Source of the DNA: Marinobacterium lutimaris
Lineage (GTDB): Bacteria; Pseudomonadota; Gammaproteobacteria; Pseudomonadales; Balneatricaceae
NCBI RefSeq assembly: GCF_900108065.1
Contig: NZ_FNVQ01000001.1
Coordinates: forward strand, 1,426,001 to 1,490,000
Length of the DNA: 64,000 nt
Direction: 5' to 3'
Within the stretch, counting starts at the first letter, position 1. Each line of letters starts with the position of its first letter. Position numbers and translations under genes: made by a program. A model generated the notes under the pieces. It searched no databases and was not told the origin of the DNA. It worked only from the letters and a program-made list of their open reading frames with translations. Shown here piece after piece: positions 20,335-28,500 of the stretch.

Positions 20335-20556
20335 ATGACTGCTCAAGCGACTCAATTTCGACCGATCAACCTTACACCCGGCGAGCGTTCACGCCGGATT
20401 AACCTCAACGCTCTGATGCTCATAATCAAGCACTGGCATGCCCGCGCACGACAGCGGCGCCAGCTTGCACAACTGCCGGCAGAGATGCTCAAGGATATTG
20501 GCGTCAGCCGAGCGGATGCATTGAATGAAGCCAGCAAGCCGTTCTGGAGATCCTGA
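20335..20556 (+). CDS. DUF1127 small basic protein
   Basis: Small protein of 73 residues with the DUF1127 domain in its C-terminal half (about 30-70): WHARARQRRQLAQLPAEMLKDIGVSRADALNE. Arginine-rich proteins of this family can bind RNA or regulate phosphate and carbon metabolism in alphaproteobacteria; the role in this organism is unknown. GGAGG lies 7 nt before the ATG at 20335. It is divergent from the LysR gene, which is the likely regulator. Confidence 0.85.
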   Translation: MTAQATQFRPINLTPGERSRRINLNALMLIIKHWHARARQRRQLAQLPAEMLKDIGVSRADALNEASKPFWRS

Positions 20557-20640
20557 CCGCCGCTTTGAACCCGAACCTGCCCTGTGCCATTGTTGAAGCA
20601 GACGCTTATCTCAGAAGTCTGTGACACGGGGCGGTGCGGT

Positions 20641-21192
20641 ATGGAAAGGATAGATCCCAAGATACGTAACGCGGTACGCGCGCTGGTCATCCGTGATGAC
20701 CAGGTGCTGCTGCTTAAAAAAGAGGGTTACGAAAGCGGCGGCGTACGTTACGCACTGCCGGGCGGCGGACAGGATCCGGGCGAATCGCTCACCGCAGCCC
20801 TGCAACGGGAATGCCTCGAAGAGATCGACTGCGAGGTGCAGCCCGGCGAACTGCTCTCGGTGCACGACTTTATCAAACAGCGCGCTACCGAACCCGTCAC
20901 CTGGCGCCACGTGGTGGAGTTTCTGTTTGCCTGTGAACTGCCGGCTGGCTATGAGCCCCACAACGGCCCTGCCCCGGACAAGCATCAGGTAGATGTGGTC
21001 TGGATGCCAATAAAGCAGGTCAGCCAGCTACAGCTGTTTCCGCAATACCTGAGCTCGTTTATTCCTACTCTTATCCCAGGCAACCTACCAGACAACAGAC
21101 CAGGCAACCCGCTTAACTCTGGGCCGGACCTCCAGCAGCCCGACCGTTATCAGGGGCGTTTCGTTGACCCCGGCTTTGGCGCTGATTCCTGA
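20641..21192 (+). CDS. Nudix hydrolase
   Basis: Hydrolase of nucleoside diphosphates linked to another moiety, 183 residues. The Nudix box is complete apart from its last Gly: GGQDPGESLTAALQ followed by RECLEEID. The domain runs from about 10 to 145, and the following 38 residues are a Pro, Asn and Gly-rich tail (PGNLPDNRPGNPLNSGPD). That tail overlaps the 3' end of the convergent FUSC gene by 80 bp. The ATG at 20641 is preferred over one 19 codons upstream because the domain starts soon after it. Substrate unknown. Confidence 0.85.
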   Translation: MERIDPKIRNAVRALVIRDDQVLLLKKEGYESGGVRYALPGGGQDPGESLTAALQRECLEEIDCEVQPGELLSVHDFIKQRATEPVTWRHVVEFLFACELPAGYEPHNGPAPDKHQVDVVWMPIKQVSQLQLFPQYLSSFIPTLIPGNLPDNRPGNPLNSGPDLQQPDRYQGRFVDPGFGADS

Positions 21193-23095
21193 GCAGGCCC
21201 GATTCCTCTGCCAGAGCCTCGGCGGCCAGCTGCAGCGGCTCACGCAGCTCACCCGTTAGCGAATCTATGCGCCCAAGCGCCCGCTGCAACGCTTTTTGCA
21301 ACCGCTGCGGGGACTCCTCCAGCTGCGCGAAGCAATCCAGCGCATGTACCACGGCGCGACGCTGGGAATCACTCAACCTCAGCTCATCGCGTATCCGGTG
21401 CAGCGCCAGCGTAGCCATCTCCAGCCGCAGCAGCAGTGTTCCCCACTCGGCGGCGCGAAAACGCTGGTTGCCCAGCATGTCGGACCAGCGCACCAGGTGA
21501 AACAGACGGTGAAAGGTACGCGCCCGCCAGAGCTTTCGTGTCGCCAATGACTCCTGCGAAGCCGCGAGAGAACGCAGCTCGGAGACCATCTGCAGCTTAA
21601 GGTTCTCGATACGCCGCCCCGCGTTAACCGGGTAGATCAGAAGATACCCGGCCCAGGCGATCAGCGGTGCGATGACTACGGCAAGGCTCAGGATAATCGA
21701 ATGACTCAGACTTCCCTGCAATGGCAGCCCTGGCGCAGACAGCAACAGAAACACCATGTTGTAATCGAAGCCGCCACCCGCCAGACGACGGTGTGACATC
21801 ACCAGCACGCCGATGCCGATAAACGGCCACATCATCAACACCTGTTGTAACTCAGAGGTCGCATAGGGCCAGACCGCCCAATGACAGACCACTGCCGCAG
21901 TGGCCCCCATAACCTGACCGGTAAACACCCAGCGCATCACCCGTGCGGGGCTGTCAAAGGTGGAAAACACCGTCGACATCACCGATACACCCAGCAGCAT
22001 ATAAGCGCCGTAGATCTCACCGGTCCAGGCCCAGATCAGACCCACCGACATCATCAGCGTGAAAGCACGGATACTGGCCTGACGCGCGCCGCTCCAGTCA
22101 CGATGGAGAACCAGCTGCGGCGACAGCGTTTCGTCGCGATCCTCGCGCATCAACGGTGCCAGTTCCGCATTCAGGGCAGTGATAAAGGTATGCAGACGCG
22201 CAAGCTCCGGCACCGGCTTCATGGCCGCCAGCAGCTCATCAAACTGACGAGGAATATCGGCATCCGGCTGATGCCTCTCAAGTGTGGTGATCAGACTATC
22301 CAGCGCCTGTTGCACCGGCTCGTCGAGCACCTTTTCCATCCCCTGGCGACGCCATAGCAGCACCGATAACAGCTCCGGCAGCACTCGCCGGCACTGGCGC
22401 AGTTTTTCTCGCGACAGTCCCGTATCGACGCCACGCATCTCCAGCGCCGCATCGCGGGCCGCCAGACGGGAAATCAGCGAGTGGCGTTTTTCCAGCAGCG
22501 CCTCGGACTCACCGCGCAGCACGGCACGTACATGGCGCATCACGCCGGCACTGAAGTCGACGATCTCTGTGAGATCATCCTGCGCTGGTGAGCGTGCGGC
22601 GAAATACCAGCTCACCGCAATCGCCAGCACCACCCCGGTGAGTGCCGTGGCCATGCGATCCAGGCCCAGTGCAAAGATCTGATCATGGTGCGGAATATCC
22701 ACCAGCGCCACCAGCGAAGCGGAGTAACCCGCCAGAATCGCGCCATAGGTCAGGAAAGAGCGCACCAGGTGTCCCACCAGCACACAGGCAGCGACCCAGA
22801 GCGACAGAGCCAACGCCAGCAGCACGATACTGTCCTTACAGAACCAGACGATGCCGACACCGACAAAGGCACCGAGGATCGTGCCACCAAGCCGAGCGAG
22901 ACTCTTCGCCACCAGCTGCCCGCGTACCGGCAACGAGGCCGCCCAGACGGCCATGCCCGCCCAGTGCGGATGATCCAGCCCTAGACTCCAGGCGACCAAT
23001 ACCGCGAGCGCTGCGGCAATTGCCGTTCGCAGCACGAACAGAAGCCGCCCGGTATCAAAGCCAAGGCGGGACAGGGAATCACTCAGATTCATCAC
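21113..23095 (-). CDS. FUSC family membrane protein (aromatic acid exporter-like)
   Basis: Inner-membrane transporter-like protein of 660 residues with two blocks of about six helices (about 15-165 and 340-480), each followed by a long cytoplasmic helical domain. This is the layout of the FUSC family, which includes E. coli AaeB and YccS. The stretch GLDHPHWAGMAVWAASLPVR is typical of the first block. Proposed role: efflux of hydroxylated aromatic acids or similar organic anions, by family analogy only. Two adjacent ATGs (23095, 23092) are possible starts. The C-terminal 26 codons overlap the convergent Nudix gene. Confidence 0.88.
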   Translation of the reverse strand: MMNLSDSLSRLGFDTGRLLFVLRTAIAAALAVLVAWSLGLDHPHWAGMAVWAASLPVRGQLVAKSLARLGGTILGAFVGVGIVWFCKDSIVLLALALSLWVAACVLVGHLVRSFLTYGAILAGYSASLVALVDIPHHDQIFALGLDRMATALTGVVLAIAVSWYFAARSPAQDDLTEIVDFSAGVMRHVRAVLRGESEALLEKRHSLISRLAARDAALEMRGVDTGLSREKLRQCRRVLPELLSVLLWRRQGMEKVLDEPVQQALDSLITTLERHQPDADIPRQFDELLAAMKPVPELARLHTFITALNAELAPLMREDRDETLSPQLVLHRDWSGARQASIRAFTLMMSVGLIWAWTGEIYGAYMLLGVSVMSTVFSTFDSPARVMRWVFTGQVMGATAAVVCHWAVWPYATSELQQVLMMWPFIGIGVLVMSHRRLAGGGFDYNMVFLLLSAPGLPLQGSLSHSIILSLAVVIAPLIAWAGYLLIYPVNAGRRIENLKLQMVSELRSLAASQESLATRKLWRARTFHRLFHLVRWSDMLGNQRFRAAEWGTLLLRLEMATLALHRIRDELRLSDSQRRAVVHALDCFAQLEESPQRLQKALQRALGRIDSLTGELREPLQLAAEALAEESGLLRNQRQSRGQRNAPDNGRAAGGPAQS

Positions 23096-23194
23096 TTGCC
23101 GGGGGTCTCCAGCGCCAACTCCAGGCGCAATGCTATGGATTGTACTTGGCCCCAGGTTCGGGCCCGCCGGTGCTCATAAGAGGATCGGGCATTG

Positions 23195-23215
23195 GCCGGT
23201 TTACCAAACCGGCCT
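23195..23215. other. Perfect GC-rich palindrome
   Basis: GGCCGGTTT and AAACCGGCC form a 9-bp stem with an ACC loop, 100 nt upstream of the FUSC start. No T run follows on either strand. It could be an operator or a weak terminator of a leftward transcript. Confidence 0.4.
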
Positions 23216-23287
23216 TAATCACCACCTGCCTGTTCCTGGATGGAGCAGCGCCCGGCTATTGATCGCTAATATAATACTTTGAATACA

Positions 23288-23309
23288 ATTGGTTTGAAGA
23301 AAAACCAAT
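23288..23309. promoter_or_regulatory. Inverted repeat, possible operator
   Basis: ATTGGTTT (23288-23295) and AAACCAAT (23302-23309) are perfect 8-bp arms around a 6-nt spacer, the shape of a dimeric repressor site. It lies between the FUSC gene start and the end of the entericidin gene. Confidence 0.4.
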
Positions 23310-23374
23310 CAGAAAAAGTGGGTATTTTGAGACAGGGGGCTCGGGAAAAAGGAAGCTGAGTAGCGGGGAAATAT

Positions 23375-23397
23375 GGCTGGCGCGATACTCGCCAGCC
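23375..23397 (-). terminator. Hairpin after the first entericidin gene
   Basis: GGCTGGCG (23375-23382) and CGCCAGCC (23390-23397) form a perfect 8-bp stem with a 7-nt loop, 8 nt past the stop codon. Only ATATTT follows on the minus strand, so it is a weak terminator. Confidence 0.5.
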
Positions 23398-23404
23398 GGA
23401 TGGT

Positions 23405-23605
23405 TCAGCTGCTGGCGTTGCGCGCTGCACCGCTGATCGCCTCACCCGCTTTCTGCAGGTCTTTACCGGCGCCTTCAACGGTTGAGCAACCCGAAAGCCA
23501 GACTCCGCTGGCCAACACCAGCAGACAGCTCAGAAGCGAGCTTTTAACTATTGAACTTTTCAGGAAAGAACGCTTTGGAAACGAGCCAGGAAACCGCTTA
23601 CGCAT
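23405..23605 (-). CDS. Entericidin-like small lipoprotein
   Basis: Small membrane lipoprotein of 66 residues. A basic N-terminus and hydrophobic stretch lead to the lipobox LSGC, then the entericidin motif CSTVEGAGKDLQKAGEAISG. In E. coli the EcnA/EcnB pair is an antidote/toxin lipoprotein set active in stationary phase; which role this protein has is not known. The N-terminal extension of about 25 residues before the hydrophobic core is long for the family. Start ATG at 23605 has GAGGAG 6 nt upstream. A second family member follows upstream on the same strand. Confidence 0.85.
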   Translation of the reverse strand: MRKRFPGSFPKRSFLKSSIVKSSLLSCLLVLASGVWLSGCSTVEGAGKDLQKAGEAISGAARNASS

Positions 23606-23724
23606 GGACACTCCTCATGCAACTTCAAAAACTTATATTAGCTTTTACGCGAATCGCAGAGGAGATAATACCGCCACCGGTGCAAACTGGCTATGCAGCG
23701 GTGGCGGCCATTTACTGTGAAGAA

Positions 23725-23877
23725 TCAACCGTCCCGGTCGGCCGCGTCCTCAATCTTCTGACCCGCCTTTTCGATATCCTTGCCTGCACCTTCAATGGTG
23801 TTACAGCCACTCAGCGCAAATCCACCAGCAAACACCAGCATCAATGCAAGTAATGGGCTGATCATCCGTTTCTTCAT
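23725..23877 (-). CDS. Entericidin-like small lipoprotein, 50 residues
   Basis: A 50-residue protein: start MKKRMISPLLALMLVFAGG, lipobox LSGC, then CNTIEGAGKDIEKAGQKIED and a short acidic end. It is a near-textbook entericidin in length and sequence, with GGAGG 7 nt upstream of the ATG at 23877. It lies 119 nt upstream of the first entericidin gene on the same strand, so the two may form a pair as ecnA/ecnB do. It is short enough to be missed by automated gene calling. Confidence 0.88.
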   Translation of the reverse strand: MKKRMISPLLALMLVFAGGFALSGCNTIEGAGKDIEKAGQKIEDAADRDG

Positions 23878-24003
23878 GCTTGTTCCTCCAGTAACGACGA
23901 GTGTCCGGGCATTCCTACCCAGGCCTAAAAACTATGAACAACAGGATGCGCTTCAGGTTCCATACTGAATTAGCACCGTTTTATTTATAGCTTCCCTCGG
24001 CCG

Positions 24004-24954
24004 TTACGCAATTGAGGAGGAAACGGATTGCGGCCAGCTGCAGGCGATACGGTTGCGCCCATTACGCTTCGCCTGGTAAAGCATGCGGTCGGCAATTTCG
24101 AATATCTGGCTCGGTTCCATCCCCTCAGCCGGCATCACGCTGGCAACACCGAGGCTGATGGTAACCACATTACCCGCGGAAGAGGCCGGATGGGGAATCG
24201 CCTCGTCAACGACTGCCCGGCGGCAGCGTTCGGCGATATCACGGGCCGCATCGCGACCGGTTTCCGGCAGCAGCAGCACAAACTCCTCACCACCGTAACG
24301 TGCGAAGAAATCACTGGAGCGGCAGGCGATATCGCGCAGCACATTAGCCACCTGGATCAGACACTGGTCGCCCTGAAGATGACCACACTGGTCGTTATAA
24401 TCCTTGAAATGGTCGATATCGATCACCACCAGCGACAGCGATGTGCCGTTGCGATGCGCCCGGTTCCACTCCTTTTCCAGGGTCTGGTCGTAAAGCCTGC
24501 GGTTCGCAACGCCGGTCAGACCGTCCTGGTAGGACAGCGCCTCCAGCTTGCGGTTAGCCGCGCGCAGTTCGTCTTCGAGCTTTTTACGCTCGGAGATATC
24601 AAACATGAAACCTACGAGGTAAGTGGTTTCGCCCCCTTCCCTGATCGCATGCACCACATCGCGTACCCAGACGTAGTCGCCATCGGCGGTCAACGCGCGG
24701 TAATCCGCTTCGTGGTCCACCCCTTTCTGGCACAGGTCGATACAGTAGTTGGCAGTCTGCTCACGCTCGTCGATATGGATGCGGTCGATCCAGTCCTGCG
24801 CGGTTTTCCAGCTGTCCTGTTTCCAGCCCAGCAGCTCTTCGATCTGTGGCCCTATGTATTCAAACGCCTTGGTGGCCCAGTTGATTTTCCAGGGAATGGC
24901 TTTGGTGGACTCCAGTAGAGTCTTGTAATTAATGGCGTCGTCCTGATCAATCAT
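24004..24954 (-). CDS. PAS-GGDEF diguanylate cyclase
   Basis: Cytoplasmic c-di-GMP synthase of 316 residues. A PAS domain with PAC motif (about 15-130, ending YLVGFMFDISERKKLEDEL) is joined by a coiled coil to the GGDEF domain (about 150-305). The active site is GGEEF (near 221-225), and the inhibitory I-site RSSD stands exactly five residues before it, so product inhibition is expected. No membrane helix is seen; the PAS domain would sense a soluble or redox signal. Monocistronic. Confidence 0.92.
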   Translation of the reverse strand: MIDQDDAINYKTLLESTKAIPWKINWATKAFEYIGPQIEELLGWKQDSWKTAQDWIDRIHIDEREQTANYCIDLCQKGVDHEADYRALTADGDYVWVRDVVHAIREGGETTYLVGFMFDISERKKLEDELRAANRKLEALSYQDGLTGVANRRLYDQTLEKEWNRAHRNGTSLSLVVIDIDHFKDYNDQCGHLQGDQCLIQVANVLRDIACRSSDFFARYGGEEFVLLLPETGRDAARDIAERCRRAVVDEAIPHPASSAGNVVTISLGVASVMPAEGMEPSQIFEIADRMLYQAKRNGRNRIACSWPQSVSSSIA

Positions 24955-25176
24955 GGTCGCTACTCAATCCTAATCGATAAAGTCCCGGCCGGAGGGCGAT
25001 CTGACACCCTGGCCGGTCAGGTTCTGAGCGCCGTGTTCGCGGGCGAAAGGAACGCCGGAGAGGAGATAAAACAGCGCATCAGAACAGAAGTGCAAAGATA
25101 TCACTGTCTGAATAAGATAACACTAATTTAAATGTTAAGAATTGGCGGCTGACCGGGTGTCGACCCGTATCGGGTT

Positions 25177-25443
25177 TCAGCGCAGTTGGCTATCCTTACT
25201 ACCGCGTCGATTGTAGCCGGCGTTCTGCTTCTGATTCGCTTCCAGCTCACTCTGACACTTGATACAGATACGCACCCCGGGCACGGCAAGACGCCTTGCT
25301 TCTGGAATCGGCGCATCACACTCTTCACAATGAGTCGCACTTTCGCCCTGGGGCAAACGGCTACGCGCCAGATTCACCGCGTCATCGACACTGGCGTCAA
25401 TCTGATCCTGAACACCGCCATCGCGGGACCAACCACCGGCCAT
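25177..25443 (-). CDS. DksA/TraR-type zinc finger protein (YbiI-like)
   Basis: Small protein of 88 residues of the DksA/TraR C4-type family. The zinc finger is CEEC followed by CIKC with 17 residues between the pairs, and the end NRRGSKDSQLR is almost identical to E. coli YbiI. The ATG at 25443 (MAGGWSRDGG) is chosen because AGGAGG lies just upstream and the family starts this way. It lacks the long coiled coil of DksA. Role unknown; possibly a weak modulator of RNA polymerase. Confidence 0.88.
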   Translation of the reverse strand: MAGGWSRDGGVQDQIDASVDDAVNLARSRLPQGESATHCEECDAPIPEARRLAVPGVRICIKCQSELEANQKQNAGYNRRGSKDSQLR

Positions 25444-25694
25444 ATCGCCTCCTGTCATGGTTTTTTCTCATCATACTGCCGGTTCCGACGAAATAGCATC
25501 CTGAAACCGACCATCGACAAAGCGCAGACCGAAATTTGATCGCCAGACCACTTACTGCACAGCTGCACCCAAAAATCTGTGACTCGCAACCTCTGCAAGA
25601 AGAAAAGGGTTGCAAAACTGATGGTTAGGGAACGGAACCTATGGAACGGAGAGTTGCGCGGAGTTAGAGATCATTATGGCGACATACCGATTAG

Positions 25695-25714
25695 ACTAAA
25701 CTGTACGGTTTAGT
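25695..25714. promoter_or_regulatory. 20-bp palindrome, TetR-type operator candidate
   Basis: ACTAAAC (25695-25701) and GTTTAGT (25708-25714) flank TGTACG. Taken whole it is a 20-bp palindrome around the central GTAC with one mismatched pair. TetR-family operators often have this GTAC-centred form. It lies about 280 bp upstream of the dehydrogenase operon and just before the structured leader. No regulator gene is adjacent. Confidence 0.55.
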
Positions 25715-25729
25715 TTTGTCTGCAAAACA

Positions 25730-25811
25730 CCTTTATCTCAAAGGGCTGAACAGTCCCGCCGGTCTGGACAGAGTAGCCACGGATGGGAACCGAAACTCCC
25801 ATAGATAAAGG
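25730..25811 (+). ncRNA. Candidate structured leader RNA (four-stem junction)
   Basis: Hand folding gives a closed junction with almost no unpaired joints. P1 is a perfect 9-bp stem CCTTTATCT/AGATAAAGG (25730-25738 with 25803-25811). P2 (25743-25757) is GGGCT-GAAC-AG-T-CCC with one bulged T. P3 (25759-25782) is CCG/CGG plus TGG/CCA with a 3-nt bulge and 9-nt loop. P4 (25783-25802) is a perfect ATGGGA/TCCCAT stem with the loop ACCGAAAC, abutting both P3 and P1. It sits about 180 nt before the first dehydrogenase gene, as a riboswitch or other cis-regulator would. It is not a tRNA: arm sizes and the T-arm do not fit. I do not recognise the family. Confidence 0.5.
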
Positions 25812-25842
25812 CTCACAAACGTTGCGATCCAGCCCAACTCTG

Positions 25843-25877
25843 CGCCGGTGAAAGCCTCATGCTTTCGAACCATGGCG
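25843..25877 (+). other. Long bulged hairpin downstream of the junction
   Basis: CGCC-GGT-GAAAGC pairs with GCTTTC-GA-ACC-AT-GGCG: 13 base pairs with two 2-nt bulges on the 3' side and a CTCAT loop. A further imperfect stem, GCGAAG with CTTCCGC, spans 25882-25913. Together with the junction this makes the leader between 25730 and 25913 almost fully structured. Confidence 0.45.
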
Positions 25878-25992
25878 GGATGCGAAGGATCCGCAGCTGC
25901 AGCAGGCTTCCGCGAATCTTTCCTAACAACAACCAATATTCCAATAAACGCTGTTCCAGTTTTATGCGTACGTGAACCTAGAAGGACTGTTT

Positions 25993-26709
25993 ATGTCTGA
26001 GCACATCGACAACGAAGAAAGACGGAAATTTATTCGCTCGTCACTCTCTATCATTCCCGCCGTCAGTCTGACCTCAACACTTGGGATGCCATCCTGGGCT
26101 AACGCCGCTACCGAAGCGGTGGATCTTGACGCCTATCAACCGGTGTTTTTCAACACTGAGGAGTGGAAGTTCCTTCTCGCCGCCTGCGACCGTCTGATCC
26201 CCGCAGAGGGAGACGGACCCGGCGCGCTGGAAGCCAACGTGCCTGTCTTCATCGACAACGAGCTGAACGGTAGCTTTGGCAGGGCCGCTGACTGGTATAT
26301 GCAGGCGCCGTTCGACGAAAGCGTCTCTCCCCTGTTCGGCTACCAATCCCCGCTGACACCGGCAGAAACCTATCGCAAGGGGATTGCCGCCGTGAACGCC
26401 TACACCGCTGACACTGCCGGTAAACCCTTTGCCGAACTGAGCGAATCTCAGAGAGATGAGGTTCTGGCTGCACTGCAGAACGGCGACATCGAACTCGATG
26501 GCGTATCCGCCCGGAACTTCTTTGGCTTTCTGCTGCAGAACACCAAAGAAGGCTACTTCGCAGACCCGATCCACGGCGGCAACAAAGATATGGCCGCCTG
26601 GAAAATGATCGGCTTCCCGGGGGCACGCGCTTCCTATCTCGAGTGGGTAGACCAGAAGGATCGCTCGTATCCGCTGGGGCCCGTCAATATCAACGGCGAC
26701 AGGGGATAA
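25993..26709 (+). CDS. Gluconate 2-dehydrogenase-type gamma subunit (Tat-exported)
   Basis: Small subunit of a three-component periplasmic dehydrogenase, 238 residues. A twin-arginine signal is visible (ERRKFIRSSLSIIPAVSLTS, cleavage near SWANA), and the mature part belongs to the gluconate 2-dehydrogenase subunit 3 family (FFNTEEWKFLLAACDRLIPA; GNKDMAAWKMIGFPGARASY). This subunit carries the signal peptide that exports the folded alpha subunit. ATG at 25993 is preferred, with AAGGA upstream. It is followed 4 nt later by the alpha gene, the order gamma-alpha-cytochrome known from Burkholderia FAD-glucose dehydrogenase and related enzymes. Confidence 0.92.
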   Translation: MSEHIDNEERRKFIRSSLSIIPAVSLTSTLGMPSWANAATEAVDLDAYQPVFFNTEEWKFLLAACDRLIPAEGDGPGALEANVPVFIDNELNGSFGRAADWYMQAPFDESVSPLFGYQSPLTPAETYRKGIAAVNAYTADTAGKPFAELSESQRDEVLAALQNGDIELDGVSARNFFGFLLQNTKEGYFADPIHGGNKDMAAWKMIGFPGARASYLEWVDQKDRSYPLGPVNINGDRG

Positions 26710-26713
26710 ACAG

Positions 26714-28489
26714 ATGGCACGTACAGAGAAACCCGTTGATGTAGTGCTGGTTGGCTTTGGCTGGACCAGCTCCCTGATGGGCATGGAACTGACCGAGGAA
26801 GGTCTGGAAGTACTCGCGCTGGAGCGCGGTAAGGATCGCGATACGGTACCCGACTTCGCCTACCCGAAAATGGCCGACGAGCTTACCTACGGTGTGCGAT
26901 ACAAGCTGATGCAGCGCCCCTCCGAAAGCACCGTCACCGTGCGCCACAACTCCAACCAGAAGGCAGTGCCTTACCGCTCGCTGGGTACCTTCCTGCCGGG
27001 GGACGGCGTCGGTGGAGCCGGTTCTCACTGGAACGGCCACTCCTGGCGGCCCCAGGCCCAGGAACTGCGGCTGCGCAGCTACGTGGAGGAGAACTTTGGC
27101 AAGGAGATCATCCCCGATGATATGACGATTCAGGATTTCGGCGTCAGCTACGAAGATCTCGAACCACACTTCGACTTTTTTGAGAAGGTAATGGGTGTTT
27201 CCGGTCAGGCCGGCAACATCAACGGCAAGATCATTGAGGGTGGCAACCCGTTTGAAGCGCCACGTAAAAACCCTTATCCCATGCCGGCCCTCAAACGCAC
27301 GCTGAACGACGACATGTTCACCGATGCTGCCAAACGCGCCGGTCTGCATCCGTTCCCCCTGCCCGCCGCGAACGCATCCGAAGCGTACACCAACCCCTAC
27401 GGCATGCAGCTTGGCCCATGCAACTTCTGCGGCTTCTGCGAACGCTACGGCTGCATCAACTACTCAAAGGCCTCGCCACACGTCTGCGTCAACGGCGCCC
27501 TCAAACAGCGGAAGAATTTTCACTATCGCACCGAGTGCAACGTGCTGAAGGTGGAGCTGGCCGAAGATGGCAAAACCGCTACCGGCGTCACCTATATCGA
27601 CAAGAAAACCGGCGAGAAGGTCTTCCAGCCTGCCAAACTGGTTATTCTTGGCGCCTATGCGTTCCACAATGCCCATCTGATGCTGCTCTCCGGTATCGGC
27701 AAGCCGTATGACCCCGTCACCAACACCGGCGTTGTCGGCAAGAACTACGCCTACCAGATGACCGGTGGCACCACCCTGTTCTTCCGCGATCACAACTTCA
27801 ACCCGTTTATCGGCGCCGGCGCCAACGCCACCAGTGTGATGGACTACGGGGTTGAACAGATCGATTTCGCCAAAGAGGGCTTTATCGGTGGCTCCATCCT
27901 CAACGCGGGGATGACCAACGGTCAGCCGATCCGCAATATGCCGCTGCCGGCAGGCAGCCCATCCTGGGGCGCTGGCTGGAAACAGGCGGTGCGCGAAAAC
28001 TACGGACACGCCATGTCGATCGGTTCCCACGGTAGCAACATGTCCTACCGCGACTGTTACCTGAGCCTCGACCCCAACTACAAGGACGAGTACGGCCAGC
28101 CCCTGCTGCGCATGACGTTCGACTGGAAAGACAACGACATCCGCATGACCCAGTTCATGAAAGGCAAGATCGAGCCGATCGCGCAGTCCATGAACCCCGA
28201 TGAGTTCCGCTCCGGTTACAAAACCCAGGATTCTCACTGGGATGTGCGCCCGTACCAGACAACCCACAACGTCGGTGGTGCCATCATGGGGACCGATCCC
28301 ACTACTTCGGCACTGAACCCCTATCTGCAAAGCTGGGATGTTCATAACGTGTTTGTGCTGGGTGCCAGCGCTTTCCCTCAGAACCTGCAGTTCAACCCGA
28401 CCGTACTGGTTGGAGGACTTACTTTCTGGGCAGCCAAGGCGATTCGGGAACAGTACCTGAAAAACCCAGGCCCGCTGGTTAAAGCTTAA
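26714..28489 (+). CDS. GMC-family FAD dehydrogenase, alpha subunit
   Basis: Catalytic flavoprotein of 591 residues that oxidises a sugar, sugar acid or alcohol. The N-terminal dinucleotide fold reads VVLVGFGWTSSLMGMEL, a variant glycine motif common in gluconate dehydrogenase alpha subunits. A cysteine cluster C236-x2-C239-x2-C242-x4-C247 (PCNFCGFCERYGC) may hold an iron-sulphur centre, as fructose and FAD-glucose dehydrogenases do. The C-terminal half has the GMC active-site region with THNVGGAIMGTDP and the closing FAD stretch. No signal peptide; it is exported with the gamma subunit. Substrate not readable from sequence. Confidence 0.92.
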   Translation: MARTEKPVDVVLVGFGWTSSLMGMELTEEGLEVLALERGKDRDTVPDFAYPKMADELTYGVRYKLMQRPSESTVTVRHNSNQKAVPYRSLGTFLPGDGVGGAGSHWNGHSWRPQAQELRLRSYVEENFGKEIIPDDMTIQDFGVSYEDLEPHFDFFEKVMGVSGQAGNINGKIIEGGNPFEAPRKNPYPMPALKRTLNDDMFTDAAKRAGLHPFPLPAANASEAYTNPYGMQLGPCNFCGFCERYGCINYSKASPHVCVNGALKQRKNFHYRTECNVLKVELAEDGKTATGVTYIDKKTGEKVFQPAKLVILGAYAFHNAHLMLLSGIGKPYDPVTNTGVVGKNYAYQMTGGTTLFFRDHNFNPFIGAGANATSVMDYGVEQIDFAKEGFIGGSILNAGMTNGQPIRNMPLPAGSPSWGAGWKQAVRENYGHAMSIGSHGSNMSYRDCYLSLDPNYKDEYGQPLLRMTFDWKDNDIRMTQFMKGKIEPIAQSMNPDEFRSGYKTQDSHWDVRPYQTTHNVGGAIMGTDPTTSALNPYLQSWDVHNVFVLGASAFPQNLQFNPTVLVGGLTFWAAKAIREQYLKNPGPLVKA

Positions 28490-28500
28490 GGAGAGGAGCG

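Noticed and set aside
25730-25811. tRNA reading of the cloverleaf-like fold
   Set aside because: The closing stem is 9 bp, the loops have wrong sizes and there is no T-loop or anticodon arm of the proper form.
25733-25936. Leftward 67-codon frame over the structured leader
   Set aside because: Coincides with the RNA stems, has no ribosome-binding site and resembles no protein.
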